This document shows positions 42,579-51,686 of a DNA stretch of 64,000 nucleotides, piece by piece. The stretch is taken from contig NZ_CP034437.1 of the NCBI RefSeq assembly GCF_003952225.1, positions 5,814,001 to 5,878,000 on the forward strand. The letters run 5' to 3'. The notes beneath the pieces are model-generated. The model had not been told where the DNA came from, made no database searches, and saw only the letters and a program-made list of their open reading frames with translations. The first letter of the stretch is position 1. Every line of letters starts with the position of its first letter. Made by a program: the position numbers and the translations under genes. Origin of the DNA: Paenibacillus albus. Lineage in GTDB: Bacteria > Bacillota > Bacilli > Paenibacillales > Paenibacillaceae.

Positions 42579-44804
42579 GTGGATATAATTAAGAGGAACG
42601 GTCAGAAAGAAGAACTTATCTTTTCAAAGCTAAAAAAAGTCATCGATTTTTCGTGTGTGGGCTACAACGATTGTGACCCGCTAGAGCTTGAGACAGCTTT
42701 GCTTCCATACTTCCGCAACAACATTACAACTAAGGAAATTCAACGCACACTCACACAAGTTGCAGTGGAGAAAACAAGCATCGAGCAGCCGAACTGGCAG
42801 TACGTTGCAGCTAAACTTCTTGTGTATGACCTTTATAAAGAATCTGCAATCAATCGCAAATACGGCTATTTCGGCTATGGCGATTTCTACTCTCTCATTA
42901 CGTACCTGACAGACAAAGGGCTCTATGGCAGCTACATACTAGAGCACTATACACGCGATGAAATCCGTGAGCTCGGCAACTACATCGTGCCTGAGCGCGA
43001 CTACTTGTTCAACTACATCGGCCTGAAGACGCTTGCCGATCGTTACTTGATCAAGAGCTTCGGCGGCGACGTGCTTGAGCTTCCGCAAGAGCTGTTCATG
43101 GGCGTTGCGATGCACCTCGCAATGAAAGAAAAGGACAAGCTGGGCTATGCTCGCAAGTTCTACGACGCGCTGAGCCGCTTGCAAATGACGGTGGCGACGC
43201 CAACGCTCGCAAATGCGCGTAAACCGTTCCACCAATTGTCCAGCTGCTTCATCGACACAGTGCCTGATAACCTGTGGGGCATCTACAATGTAGACTCCAG
43301 CTTCGCGCAAGTATCCAAATTCGGCGGCGGCATGGGCATCTACATCGGTAAAGTCCGCAGCCGCGGCTCCAACATCCGTGGTTACAAAGGCGTTGCCGGC
43401 GGCGTTGTGCCTTGGATCAAGAACTACAACAATACGGCGGTTGCGGTTGACCAGCTGGGCGTTCGTTCCGGCGCGGTTGCGGTATACCTGGACGTATGGC
43501 ATAAAGATATTTTCGACTTCTTGAACCTGAAGACGAACAATGGCGACGACCGGATGAAGGCGCACGATATCTTCCCTGGCGTATGTATTCCTGACCACTT
43601 CATGCGCAAAGTGCAAGAGCGTGAATCCTGGTACTTGTTCGATCCGCACGAAGTTCGCAGCTACATGGGCTGGGCACTTGAAGATGCATTCGGCGAAGAG
43701 TGGGAACGCCGCTACGAGGAATGCGTTAACCACCCTGAGCTTTCCCGTGACGAAGTACCAGCTATCGAGATTATGAAGAAGATTCTTGCGAGTTCCTTCG
43801 AGACGGGTACGCCGTTCATCTTCTTCCGCGATACGGTAAACCGGGCGAACCCGAACAAGCACAAAGGGATCATCTATTGCTCGAACCTTTGCACAGAGAT
43901 CTGTCAGAACATGAGCGCGACTGAATACATCACGACGACTCATGAAGACGGCATTATCTCGACGCAAGTGAAGAGCGGCGACTATGTTGTATGTAACCTC
44001 TCTTCCCTGAACCTCGGCCGTACAAGAACGCTTGAGGAAATCGAAGAGGTTGTATACTGCCAAATGCGGATGATGGATAATGTTATCGACTTGAACCATT
44101 ACCCAATCCCGCAAGCGGAAATTACGAACCAGAAGTACCGCGCTGTCGGACTCGGCACAAGCGGTTACCACCAATGGCTCGCGCTTAACAGCATCGCATG
44201 GGAATCCGAAGAGCATTTGGATCGCGCCGATGAGCTCTACGAATGGATTAACTATTTTGCAATCAAAGCATCGATGGAAATCGCCAAAGAAAAAGGCGCT
44301 TACCGCGTATTTGAAGGCAGTGAATGGCATACAGGCGAATTTTTCGAGCGCCGCGGTTACGATGCCCCACACTGGCAGAAACTGAAGAAGGATGTAGCGG
44401 AGTACGGCGTCCGTAACGCATGGATGTTCGCAATCGCGCCTACTGCATCCACTTCGCTTATCGCTGGTTCGACGGCTGGTATCGACCCGATCTTCAACAA
44501 GTTCTTCGTTGAAGAGAAGAAGAACGCGGTTATCCCGCAAACAGCGCCTAACCTGAACGAAGAAACGTTCTGGTTCTACAAAGAAGCGCATCACATCGAT
44601 CAGCACTGGAGCATCCGCGCAGCGGGTCGCCGTCAGCGCCACATCGACCAAGCGCAATCGTTCAACCTGTACATTACGCCGAACTATACGGCGAAGGAAT
44701 TTATGGATCTCTACATGGCAGCATGGGAGAACGGCCTCAAGACCGTTTACTACTGCCGCAATAAGAGCCTTGAAGTCGAAGATTGTGTAAGCTGCAGCGC
44801 TTAA
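42579..44804 (+). CDS. nrdA: ribonucleoside-diphosphate reductase alpha subunit (class I)
   Basis: This subunit reduces ribonucleotides to deoxyribonucleotides. The GTG at 42579 (AAGGAGAGG 8 bases upstream) gives 741 residues. An earlier GTG at 42528 lies inside an NrdR box and is unlikely. The protein has an N-terminal ATP-cone (DIIKRNGQKEELIFSKLKKVI), the active-site cysteines in QLSSCF and SNLCTEICQN, and a C-terminal CVSCSA redox shuttle. The ATP-cone and the absence of a nearby nrdI point to class Ia rather than the NrdEF type. It is co-transcribed with nrdB. Confidence 0.95.
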   Translation: MDIIKRNGQKEELIFSKLKKVIDFSCVGYNDCDPLELETALLPYFRNNITTKEIQRTLTQVAVEKTSIEQPNWQYVAAKLLVYDLYKESAINRKYGYFGYGDFYSLITYLTDKGLYGSYILEHYTRDEIRELGNYIVPERDYLFNYIGLKTLADRYLIKSFGGDVLELPQELFMGVAMHLAMKEKDKLGYARKFYDALSRLQMTVATPTLANARKPFHQLSSCFIDTVPDNLWGIYNVDSSFAQVSKFGGGMGIYIGKVRSRGSNIRGYKGVAGGVVPWIKNYNNTAVAVDQLGVRSGAVAVYLDVWHKDIFDFLNLKTNNGDDRMKAHDIFPGVCIPDHFMRKVQERESWYLFDPHEVRSYMGWALEDAFGEEWERRYEECVNHPELSRDEVPAIEIMKKILASSFETGTPFIFFRDTVNRANPNKHKGIIYCSNLCTEICQNMSATEYITTTHEDGIISTQVKSGDYVVCNLSSLNLGRTRTLEEIEEVVYCQMRMMDNVIDLNHYPIPQAEITNQKYRAVGLGTSGYHQWLALNSIAWESEEHLDRADELYEWINYFAIKASMEIAKEKGAYRVFEGSEWHTGEFFERRGYDAPHWQKLKKDVAEYGVRNAWMFAIAPTASTSLIAGSTAGIDPIFNKFFVEEKKNAVIPQTAPNLNEETFWFYKEAHHIDQHWSIRAAGRRQRHIDQAQSFNLYITPNYTAKEFMDLYMAAWENGLKTVYYCRNKSLEVEDCVSCSA

Positions 44805-44807
44805 GAA

Positions 44808-44973
44808 TTAGATAATGTACGGGGCCCTGCGGTCCGGATTGAGTCTACAATCGCTGTTGTAGTTCGGATTCACTTTGATTCAATAAGACATTTAGAGGTA
44901 TGAATCCGACTACAAAGGCGACCGCTCCGCTTTTCCGACTTCAATCCGGCCCTCCGGGCCTACATATTATCTA
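44808..44973. repeat. 166-bp palindromic element between nrdA and nrdB
   Basis: The ends TTAGATAAT and ATTATCTAA are inverted. Outer arms 44810-44843 and 44937-44971 match over about 35 bases with a few differences (GGGGCC...CCGGATTGA). Inner arms 44852-44872 and 44900-44920 (CGC...TTGTAGT.CGGATTCA) also pair. The whole intergenic segment is a long-armed hairpin of the MITE or palindromic-unit kind, with no coding frame. No clear target duplication is visible. Confidence 0.8.
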
Positions 44974-45026
44974 AGTTCCAAAACTAAGCAGCTAACACGA
45001 GGATGCAGAAGGAGGCAGCCCATTTT

Positions 45027-46064
45027 ATGGATCTGCAGAAGAAGAAGCTTTTTAACGAAGAAGGCGACCGTGATTGGGGTAAACGCCGTATCATCGGTGG
45101 GAATACAACGAACTTGATCGAGCTTAACAATGTAAAATACGACTGGGCTACGAAGATGTACCGCACCATGATGAATAACTTCTGGATCCCAGAAGAAATT
45201 CCACTCGCCCAAGATGCGAAAGATTATAAGAACCTGTCGCTCTCCGAGCGTAACAGCTACGATAAAATTATTAGCTTCCTCATCTTCCTTGATTCGCTTC
45301 AGACAGCGAACCTGCCGAACATTAACGAATACATTACAGCCCCTGAGGTAAACCTGTGCTTAACGGTACAAGCGTTCCAAGAAGCTGTTCATAGTCAATC
45401 CTACTCGTACATTCTGGACAGCGTCGTCTCTCCTGAAGTACGTGACCAAATCTACAACTTGTGGCGTGAAGATAAAAACCTGCTCAAACGGAACCGTTTC
45501 ATTACGGACCTGTACGAGAACTTTATCGCAAACCCATCGTCGCAAAACCTTCTTAAGACAATTATGGCGAACTACATTCTCGAAGGCATCTACTTCTACA
45601 GCGGCTTCAGCTTCTTCTATGCCCTTGGCCGTCAAGGTAAAATGCTCGGGACTGTGTCCGAAATCAAATATATTCAGCGCGATGAGCTTACTCATCTAGC
45701 TTTGTTCCAAGGTATCTTCCGCGAAGTTCGTAAGGAGAACCCAGAGCTGTTCACACCGGTTCTAATCGAAGAGCTGCGCCAAATGATGCGTACAGCTGTC
45801 GAGCATGAAATCGAGTGGGGCAAATACATTACGAACAACCAAATCCCTGGCCTGACAGACGAGATTATCGAGAGCTACATCAAGTTCCTCTCCAACGAGC
45901 GTCTGCGTAAGCTGAACCTGGATATTCTGTATCCGGAAATCGTGGAGCATCCGATGAAGTGGGTAGAGAGCTTCAGCAACATGAACGGCATGAAGACTGA
46001 CTTCTTCGAACAAAAAGTAACCAACTACAGCAAATCGTCCAACCTCAACTGGGGCGATCTGTAA
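45027..46064 (+). CDS. nrdB: ribonucleoside-diphosphate reductase beta subunit (class I)
   Basis: This subunit holds the metal-radical cofactor. The ATG at 45027 follows AAGGAGG by 11 bases, giving 345 residues. The metal ligands are visible: Asp89 (FLDSLQT), Glu119 and His122 with radical Tyr126 (QEAVHSQSY), then EGIYF and DELTHLALF. The tyrosine is present, so a tyrosyl-radical type is expected. The intergenic palindrome at 44808-44973 separates it from nrdA. A terminator follows at 46073. Confidence 0.95.
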   Translation: MDLQKKKLFNEEGDRDWGKRRIIGGNTTNLIELNNVKYDWATKMYRTMMNNFWIPEEIPLAQDAKDYKNLSLSERNSYDKIISFLIFLDSLQTANLPNINEYITAPEVNLCLTVQAFQEAVHSQSYSYILDSVVSPEVRDQIYNLWREDKNLLKRNRFITDLYENFIANPSSQNLLKTIMANYILEGIYFYSGFSFFYALGRQGKMLGTVSEIKYIQRDELTHLALFQGIFREVRKENPELFTPVLIEELRQMMRTAVEHEIEWGKYITNNQIPGLTDEIIESYIKFLSNERLRKLNLDILYPEIVEHPMKWVESFSNMNGMKTDFFEQKVTNYSKSSNLNWGDL

Positions 46065-46072
46065 AACATACG

Positions 46073-46106
46073 AAGACTGCCGATTTCACTCGGCAGTCTT
46101 TTTGAT
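46073..46106 (+). terminator. intrinsic terminator of the nrdAB operon
   Basis: AAGACTGCCGA and TCGGCAGTCTT form a perfect 11-bp stem with a 6-base loop followed by TTTTTGATTTTT. It lies just after the nrdB stop. Confidence 0.95.
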
Positions 46107-46221
46107 TTTTATGTGTACAACATGCTTGATTTGGCTACTTCGTGATACAATAAGAATAAGTGACTTTAGGACGTGCGGGTAGGTAATCCATCAGCAATTG
46201 GACGATTATCCAACTCATTAA

Positions 46222-46248
46222 TTGACGAAACAATTTGCATCCTATAAT
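46222..46248 (+). promoter_or_regulatory. possible promoter of the membrane protein gene
   Basis: In the gene-free stretch 46107-46397, TTGACG (46222-46227) and a consensus TATAAT (46243-46248) are separated by a short 15-base spacer. It is the best promoter candidate for the gene at 46398, and no other structure was seen there. Confidence 0.4.
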
Positions 46249-46397
46249 CGAGATCATCGGCGGCTAACTCTAACGCCATTTATTTATAACTAGACTTATG
46301 TCCAGCTGAGAAACTAGACCAGAGCCAATTCACGGTAAATATGACTTCCTTGTACACTGAATAATGGAAGAACACGTGAAGAAGGAGGAAAATCATC

Positions 46398-47138
46398 ATG
46401 TCCGAGAAAGTTTATGTGACCAATGCTGTTCTTGTTATTGTACTGCTTCTGTTAGCTCTGTTCGCCGGACTGGCCTCTGGCAGTCTTGCTTTCCGCAAGA
46501 CGATGGGAAGCTTGAAACGTACCGCCCTAGTTACACTTATTCTGCTCGCTACAATGACACTTCTTGCGATCGGCAAAATGATACTTCTCATCGCGACATA
46601 TTCCTACCGTGAATGGTTCGTATTAGATAATTTTTTGCTTTTTGTCACCTTAATTGCACTGCCGTCAGCGGCTATGGCCTTCTTCTCTGTCCCTCGCTTG
46701 CTGGAATTAAGCCATCTGCAGCCCAAGCACCGTGAAGAGACCGCTAACCGCACGAAACGCCGCGCTGCCTCAGAGGTCGCACTCGTTGTGCCTATTCAAG
46801 CGCTCGTCGTGGAAGCCTTGATCTATGCCGCGATAAACGTGTTTCCACTCGGTATGGAATACCGTAAGCTCACTTTGCTAGTCGGTATGCTCATTCTAGC
46901 TTCGCCGGCACTGCTGATCTGGCGTCAATCCATCCGCCGCAGAACCATTCACCGTGACGACGGAACAGCGCTAATCCATACGGTGAAACGTCTCATCATC
47001 TATACGATGGCTTGTATCGTGCTCGCCTTTGGGATCATCCATACGATGAACAACGTAAAAACGCTCAGCACGACGGCTGAGCGTAATTCAACAATACGTA
47101 TAACGATGACCTCGACTACGCCATCTTTCAAGGAATAA
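46398..47138 (+). CDS. polytopic membrane protein of unknown function
   Basis: The 246-residue protein begins at ATG 9 bases after AAGGAGG. It has about six hydrophobic segments (9-33, 43-68, 77-97, 128-150, 157-175 and 207-226) separated by Arg/Lys-rich cytoplasmic loops (HREETANRTKRRAAS; RRRTIHRDDG). I do not recognise a family or any catalytic or binding motif. It converges with the GGCT-fold gene and has its own promoter region. Confidence 0.7.
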   Translation: MSEKVYVTNAVLVIVLLLLALFAGLASGSLAFRKTMGSLKRTALVTLILLATMTLLAIGKMILLIATYSYREWFVLDNFLLFVTLIALPSAAMAFFSVPRLLELSHLQPKHREETANRTKRRAASEVALVVPIQALVVEALIYAAINVFPLGMEYRKLTLLVGMLILASPALLIWRQSIRRRTIHRDDGTALIHTVKRLIIYTMACIVLAFGIIHTMNNVKTLSTTAERNSTIRITMTSTTPSFKE

Positions 47139-47153
47139 GCAGCAACGCACGCG

Positions 47154-47567
47154 TCAGCTCTGCCCTACCTTGCGGGCGAAGTAATCAGGCCAATACGGCT
47201 CATCAATTGCAGGGCAGCCACGCGGCGAATCCCACACGTACACCCACCCGCACTTGTCAGGCGACTCCACATCCCGTACCCAGATCCGGTCGTAGTCATT
47301 ATCCTCTTCGATACCTAGAAACTGCTCCAGTTCATCCATTCGTTTCAAGCCTAATTCATTCACATCCACCCACAACCCGCGTACAACCTTACAGCATTCC
47401 CGAGATTCATCATCTCGAAGTAGTGCCGGATACGGCCCGCAATCAACGAGCCGCCCTAGAATCACGCCAGGCTGTGAGCCGCGGATATAATCCGCCGCCA
47501 CATGATGGTTGCTATGTCCAGGCAGCAATGAACCGTAAATAAATACCGTAGTAAGGCTCTCCTGCAT
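47154..47567 (-). CDS. gamma-glutamylcyclotransferase (AIG2-like) family protein
   Basis: The 137-residue protein has the N-terminal family motif VFIYGSLLPGHSNH, a GRLVDCGPYPAL strand, and the ELEQFLGIEEDNDYDRIWV segment containing the acidic residue that acts as general acid/base in this fold. Members cyclise gamma-glutamyl amines or modify small peptides, and the exact substrate is open. It is adjacent to the GGDEF-EAL gene on the same strand. The neighbouring 5-oxoprolinase genes at 49.8-52.4 kb act on the product that such enzymes release, which may be meaningful. Confidence 0.85.
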   Translation of the reverse strand: MQESLTTVFIYGSLLPGHSNHHVAADYIRGSQPGVILGRLVDCGPYPALLRDDESRECCKVVRGLWVDVNELGLKRMDELEQFLGIEEDNDYDRIWVRDVESPDKCGWVYVWDSPRGCPAIDEPYWPDYFARKVGQS

Positions 47568-47591
47568 AATCTACAAGCTCCTCGCGCTTTG

Positions 47592-49718
47592 TTACGCGGA
47601 CTGACTCCGGTGCCTGAACCAATTCTCAAACAAGTTCGCCGGAATCGGCTTCGTAAAGTAAAATCCTTGCGCTTCCTCACAGTTGCTATCACGTAAAAAC
47701 TTGATTTGCTCGTCATTCTCGACGCCTTCAGCGGTCACTTTCAGCTTCAGATTCTTCGCCATCGTCGTAATCGTAGATACGATGGCTGCGTCACTTCCGC
47801 CCTGTGATAAATCCCCGACAAACGAACGGTCGATCTTCAGCTTATCAATTGGGAACCGTTTCAAGGAGACGAGCGAGCTGTAGCCTGTACCGAAATCATC
47901 AATACTGATCTGCACGCCAAGCTCCTTCAAGCTGGTTAACGTCTCAGCGGCAAACTCAACATCGCTCGTCATACTCTCGGTAATCTCAAGCTCGAGATAC
48001 TGAGGAGGCATGCCGGTTTGCGCTAAAATCTCTTTAATGCGCTCCGCGAGCTGATGCTGCCTGAACTGCCGCATCGACAAATTGACGGACATCATCATAG
48101 GCGGTAGACCTGCTTCCTGCCAAGCCACATTTTGCTTGCATGCTGCTCGAAGCACCCACTCGCCTAGCTGGAGAATGAGTCCATTCTCCTCGGTGAGCGG
48201 AATAAATTCGCCTGGTGGCAGTAGTCCTCGCTTCGGATGATTCCAGCGGACGAGCGCTTCGACGCCGACCACTTTGCCAGATGATAAATTAACGAGTGGC
48301 TGGTAAGCTAGTGAGAATTGCTCCTGATCGATTGCCCTTCGAAGGTCACTCTCCAGACGCAGCCGATCAGCCGCTTTCTGATTCATCTCCGGCTCGTAGC
48401 TGGTATATTCGTTACGGTGTGCTTTTGCACTATACATTGCGGTATCCGCATTCTTCAGCAGCACTTCAACACTTTCGCCATCCTTCGGGTAGAAGGAAAT
48501 ACCAAGACTGATCGTAATATGATACTCCGCATCGCCAAGCACGAACGGCGCATCGAACAGCCCCATAATCGCCTTTGCCTGCTTATCGACACGTTCATTC
48601 TCCGCTTCCTGAATGTCCGGCATCAGCATCACAAACTCGTCTCCACCCATTCGGAACAGATGATTCCCTTTACCCGCTGCATAACGCAATCGATCGGATA
48701 CAGCGAGCAGCATCTGATCGCCGAATGAATGACCCAGCGCATCGTTGACGTTCTTGAACCGGTCGATATCGAACAGGAATACAGCCAATCTGCTGTCATT
48801 CACTTTAGCGCGCGTCAGCTCTTCTTCGAGCCTGTCTTTGAGCAGTCGGCGGTTGGACAAGCCTGTCAATTCATCATGATAAGCCAAATAATTAATGCGA
48901 GATTCTGCCCGTTTCTCTTGCTTGAACGGCTCGTAAATAGTTACGTAATAGATCCCCTTCATTAGAAAATAGTAGCCTGCAAGCTTATAAAGATGCCCGA
49001 ATACCAAATCGCTGCCATGAACATTAGAGCCTAGGATGAATTGCAAGCTCGCGATCGTAAAGAATACGAGTGACTGTATAATCGTTAGAAGAGCTTGCGG
49101 ACGCTCCGTCCGATTCAAATACATGACCATAATAATTGTACTTATGTAGGCGAAGATAATGACGAAATGCACAAGCCAGCGCAAAAGTTCCAGCGGCTTG
49201 CCAGTTAATACAGATACCGAGGGCTGTTCGGCAATCATGTAATAACCTACAGCAATCGCTGCAGCAAGGCCTAGCGACAAGGCAACGGCTGGCAACCGTC
49301 TTGATGCGCGAATGGGTGCATCGTTCTTGCGGAAAATCACAAACAAGCCGACTGCGCCGACTACCTGACCCGTGTCGGAGAACAATGACGAGAGCGTCGT
49401 CTCCCCAGCCGTCATAAAGTAGGGCATCCCTCTCGAGGTCAGCGCGTGCAACAGATCAAACAAGCCGATTGCACTAAATAAGGCAGCGGTGTACAGCCGA
49501 TGTTTCGATAAAGATTTGGCGAAAAACAACCAGCCGAGTACCAGCATCGTGAAGCTAATGGCAAACCCGATAAATTCCATGCCAGAATGAACGAATAAAT
49601 ACGTTCGCTCTGGAATCGCCATATAGATTTCTCGATGAAAGCAACGCACAAGAATAAAGCTGAAGATGGCGACCAATGCCGTCCACATCGTTGTTTTTTC
49701 CGCCCGGTTTATTGACAT
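47592..49718 (-). CDS. MASE3-GGDEF-EAL cyclic-di-GMP signalling protein
   Basis: The ATG at 49718 follows AAGGAGG by 5 bases, giving 708 residues. Residues of about 10-260 are a multi-helix MASE3-like membrane sensor (FVHSGMEFIGF). GGDEF occurs in RMGGDEFVML, and the upstream RxxD inhibition site is not preserved. The EAL domain keeps the catalytic set: GVEALVRWNH, LELEITES, SIDDFGTGYSS, KIDRSFV and AEGVEN. The protein should therefore degrade cyclic-di-GMP and may also make it or bind GTP through GGDEF. It sits between the GGCT-like gene and pxpA. Confidence 0.92.
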   Translation of the reverse strand: MSINRAEKTTMWTALVAIFSFILVRCFHREIYMAIPERTYLFVHSGMEFIGFAISFTMLVLGWLFFAKSLSKHRLYTAALFSAIGLFDLLHALTSRGMPYFMTAGETTLSSLFSDTGQVVGAVGLFVIFRKNDAPIRASRRLPAVALSLGLAAAIAVGYYMIAEQPSVSVLTGKPLELLRWLVHFVIIFAYISTIIMVMYLNRTERPQALLTIIQSLVFFTIASLQFILGSNVHGSDLVFGHLYKLAGYYFLMKGIYYVTIYEPFKQEKRAESRINYLAYHDELTGLSNRRLLKDRLEEELTRAKVNDSRLAVFLFDIDRFKNVNDALGHSFGDQMLLAVSDRLRYAAGKGNHLFRMGGDEFVMLMPDIQEAENERVDKQAKAIMGLFDAPFVLGDAEYHITISLGISFYPKDGESVEVLLKNADTAMYSAKAHRNEYTSYEPEMNQKAADRLRLESDLRRAIDQEQFSLAYQPLVNLSSGKVVGVEALVRWNHPKRGLLPPGEFIPLTEENGLILQLGEWVLRAACKQNVAWQEAGLPPMMMSVNLSMRQFRQHQLAERIKEILAQTGMPPQYLELEITESMTSDVEFAAETLTSLKELGVQISIDDFGTGYSSLVSLKRFPIDKLKIDRSFVGDLSQGGSDAAIVSTITTMAKNLKLKVTAEGVENDEQIKFLRDSNCEEAQGFYFTKPIPANLFENWFRHRSQSA

Positions 49719-49781
49719 GATGTCCTCCTTCAACAAAAAGCCACTGCTGTCTGCATGTCTGTCGCGAATCTAGTAATATTC

Positions 49782-50579
49782 TTAATAGGCATGTGGCGGC
49801 CGAAGCTCAACACCAGCGCTTTCCAAGCCTTGACGCAGCTTCGCGGCAAACTCGGCGGCATGCGGACCGTCACCGTGCAGGCAGACGGTATCCCCCTGTA
49901 CGGTCGTCTCCAGTCCTGTTGTTGTCTTGACAGTACCATGGGTAAGAATGGCGAGCGTCTGAGCCAGCGCAGCCTCCGGCGTTGTAAGCAGCGCGCCTGG
50001 TAGATCTCGCGGCGTCAGCTTGCCATCTTGCTGGTAGGTGCGGTCAGCGAACACTTCCGATACACGAAGCATCCCCTGCTTGTCCGCTGCTGCCAGCAGC
50101 TCACTTCCCCATTGCCCGAATATTAATAAAGAAGCATCGAAAGACTTCACGGCGCGCACGAATGCCTCCGCAAGGGCAGGGTTGCGGCCGGCCATATGAT
50201 AGAGTGCGCCATGCGGCTTCACGTGTCGCAGCGTGCCGCCGGTGATGCTTTGAACGAAAGCTTGCAGCGCCCCGATTTGGTAGAGCGTAAAGTCATAGAC
50301 CTCCTGCGGACTGACTGCCATCTCCCGGCGGCCGAAGCCAAGCCGATCAGGCAATCCCGGATGCGCACCAATGGCAACACCCGCACCTGCAGCTCTTTCC
50401 ACCGCTTCACGCATCGTATGCGGATCGCCGGCATGGAAGCCGCAGGCGATATTCACGGAGGTCACATGCTCAAGGAGAGCTGCATCTTGACCAAACGTAT
50501 AAGCGCCATAACCTTCGCCAAAATCACAATTCAAATCAATGCTTCTCTTCGCTTGAATCATACCTGTATCAATAGTCAT
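49782..50579 (-). CDS. pxpA: 5-oxoprolinase subunit PxpA (LamB/YcsF family)
   Basis: PxpA, with PxpB and PxpC, hydrolyses 5-oxoproline (pyroglutamate) to glutamate using ATP. The 265-residue protein has the family signatures SIDLNCDFGEGYG, NIACGFHAGDP, GAHPGLPDRLGFGRR and VKPHGALYH, which supply the metal and substrate site. It is the third gene of pxpB-pxpC-pxpA, 33 bases after pxpC. The ribosome site is weak (GGAG about 14 bases before ATG). Confidence 0.92.
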   Translation of the reverse strand: MTIDTGMIQAKRSIDLNCDFGEGYGAYTFGQDAALLEHVTSVNIACGFHAGDPHTMREAVERAAGAGVAIGAHPGLPDRLGFGRREMAVSPQEVYDFTLYQIGALQAFVQSITGGTLRHVKPHGALYHMAGRNPALAEAFVRAVKSFDASLLIFGQWGSELLAAADKQGMLRVSEVFADRTYQQDGKLTPRDLPGALLTTPEAALAQTLAILTHGTVKTTTGLETTVQGDTVCLHGDGPHAAEFAAKLRQGLESAGVELRPPHAY

Positions 50580-50612
50580 ATCGGCAATTGGCGCTCCATT
50601 CTTTACCTCAAA

Positions 50613-51686
50613 TTAGGTGGATACGGCTGCCAGCCGAATAGCTGTAGCAAGCAGCCGCATCTCGCGTTCTTGGTCAAGCAGAATACGCTGTGCTTCGCCT
50701 AATGTTACTTCTGTAAATGTTATCCAATCACCGGGCCTGCACTGCGCAAGCACAGGCATATCGGCGGTGATGACGTGCGCGATCTTCTGATAGCCGCCGG
50801 TCGTTTGACAATCAGCGGCTAATATAATCGGCGTCCCGCCATGCGGCACTTGCACCGTGCCGGCGATGACGCCATGGGACAGCAGTTCTGCGCTGTCCAT
50901 TGTTTCAAGAGGGGGTCCATCGAGGCGGACCCCCATTCGGTCCGATGCGGGAGCTACGCGGTAGCGCTCCCGCATGAACGCCGTACGGGCCGCTTCGCGG
51001 AAATGCCCGTACTCGGCGCCAGGCACCACGCGAAGCACCGTGGTGCCGGCGTTGCCGCCGCTGCTGGGCGAAGCCAGCAGCGGCATTCGCGGCGGAGCCG
51101 CGAACCAGGCCGGGGCCGCCCAGTTCGGGCGGCGGCCCTCGGCCCCGGCGGCGGCACGCGCGGCGAGCGAAGCGCGCCACGCAGCCGCGCGTGCGCGCCC
51201 TGCGGCGTCGGCTTCGCCGCCGTTGCCGCAGGGGAGCACGTCGCCGCCGCGCAGCGGGCGGCCCGCGACGCCGCCGATGCCGGCGCGCGTGTCCGTGCTG
51301 CGGCTGCCGAGCGCGAGCTCCGCGTCAATGCCGCCGGCGACGGCGACATAAGCGCGGCAGCCGCTGGCCGCTTGGCCGAAGGCGAGAGTCGCCCCTGCGG
51401 GAGCCCATACCGGCCGCCACTGCGGCAATGGCTCGCCGTCGATCGTAGGCGCCATCTGCGCGCCGGTGACCGCGAGCAGCATATCCTGCTCGAGCCGCAG
51501 CTGCGGGCCGTTTAGCGTCAGCTCAAGCGCTGCTGCGCCTTCGGCATTGCCGACAAGCATATTCGCTATCCGGAGCGCGATAGAGTCCATCGCGCCTCCC
51601 TCCGGAATGCCGCCTTGGCGCCAGCCGGGCCGTCCCAAATCTTGCACCGTCGTATGTAAGCCCGGTTTGATAACCGTTATCCTCAT
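50613..51686 (-). CDS. pxpC: 5-oxoprolinase subunit PxpC (biotin-dependent carboxyltransferase family)
   Basis: The 357-residue protein has the PxpC/KipA/AHS2 signatures [26 protein letters not shown] at the start, [32 protein letters not shown] and [16 protein letters not shown]. The start overlaps the pxpB stop as ATGA. The middle (about residues 145-205) is a very GC-rich, Ala/Arg/Gly/Pro-rich stretch unlike the rest of the window and longer than expected between the two halves of the domain. It works with PxpA and PxpB in pyroglutamate cleavage. Confidence 0.9.
   Translation of the reverse strand: MRITVIKPGLHTTVQDLGRPGWRQGGIPEGGAMDSIALRIANMLVGNAEGAAALELTLNGPQLRLEQDMLLAVTGAQMAPTIDGEPLPQWRPVWAPAGATLAFGQAASGCRAYVAVAGGIDAELALGSRSTDTRAGIGGVAGRPLRGGDVLPCGNGGEADAAGRARAAAWRASLAARAAAGAEGRRPNWAAPAWFAAPPRMPLLASPSSGGNAGTTVLRVVPGAEYGHFREAARTAFMRERYRVAPASDRMGVRLDGPPLETMDSAELLSHGVIAGTVQVPHGGTPIILAADCQTTGGYQKIAHVITADMPVLAQCRPGDWITFTEVTLGEAQRILLDQEREMRLLATAIRLAAVST

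Noticed and set aside
42939-44657. Long minus-strand reading frame (572 residues) opposite nrdA
   Set aside because: It lies fully antisense to the strongly conserved nrdA, has no ribosome site and no recognisable domain. It is a by-product of codon bias.
50841-51515. Plus-strand frames opposite pxpC in the GC-rich stretch
   Set aside because: High GC removes stop codons in all frames. The translations are Arg/Ala-rich noise.
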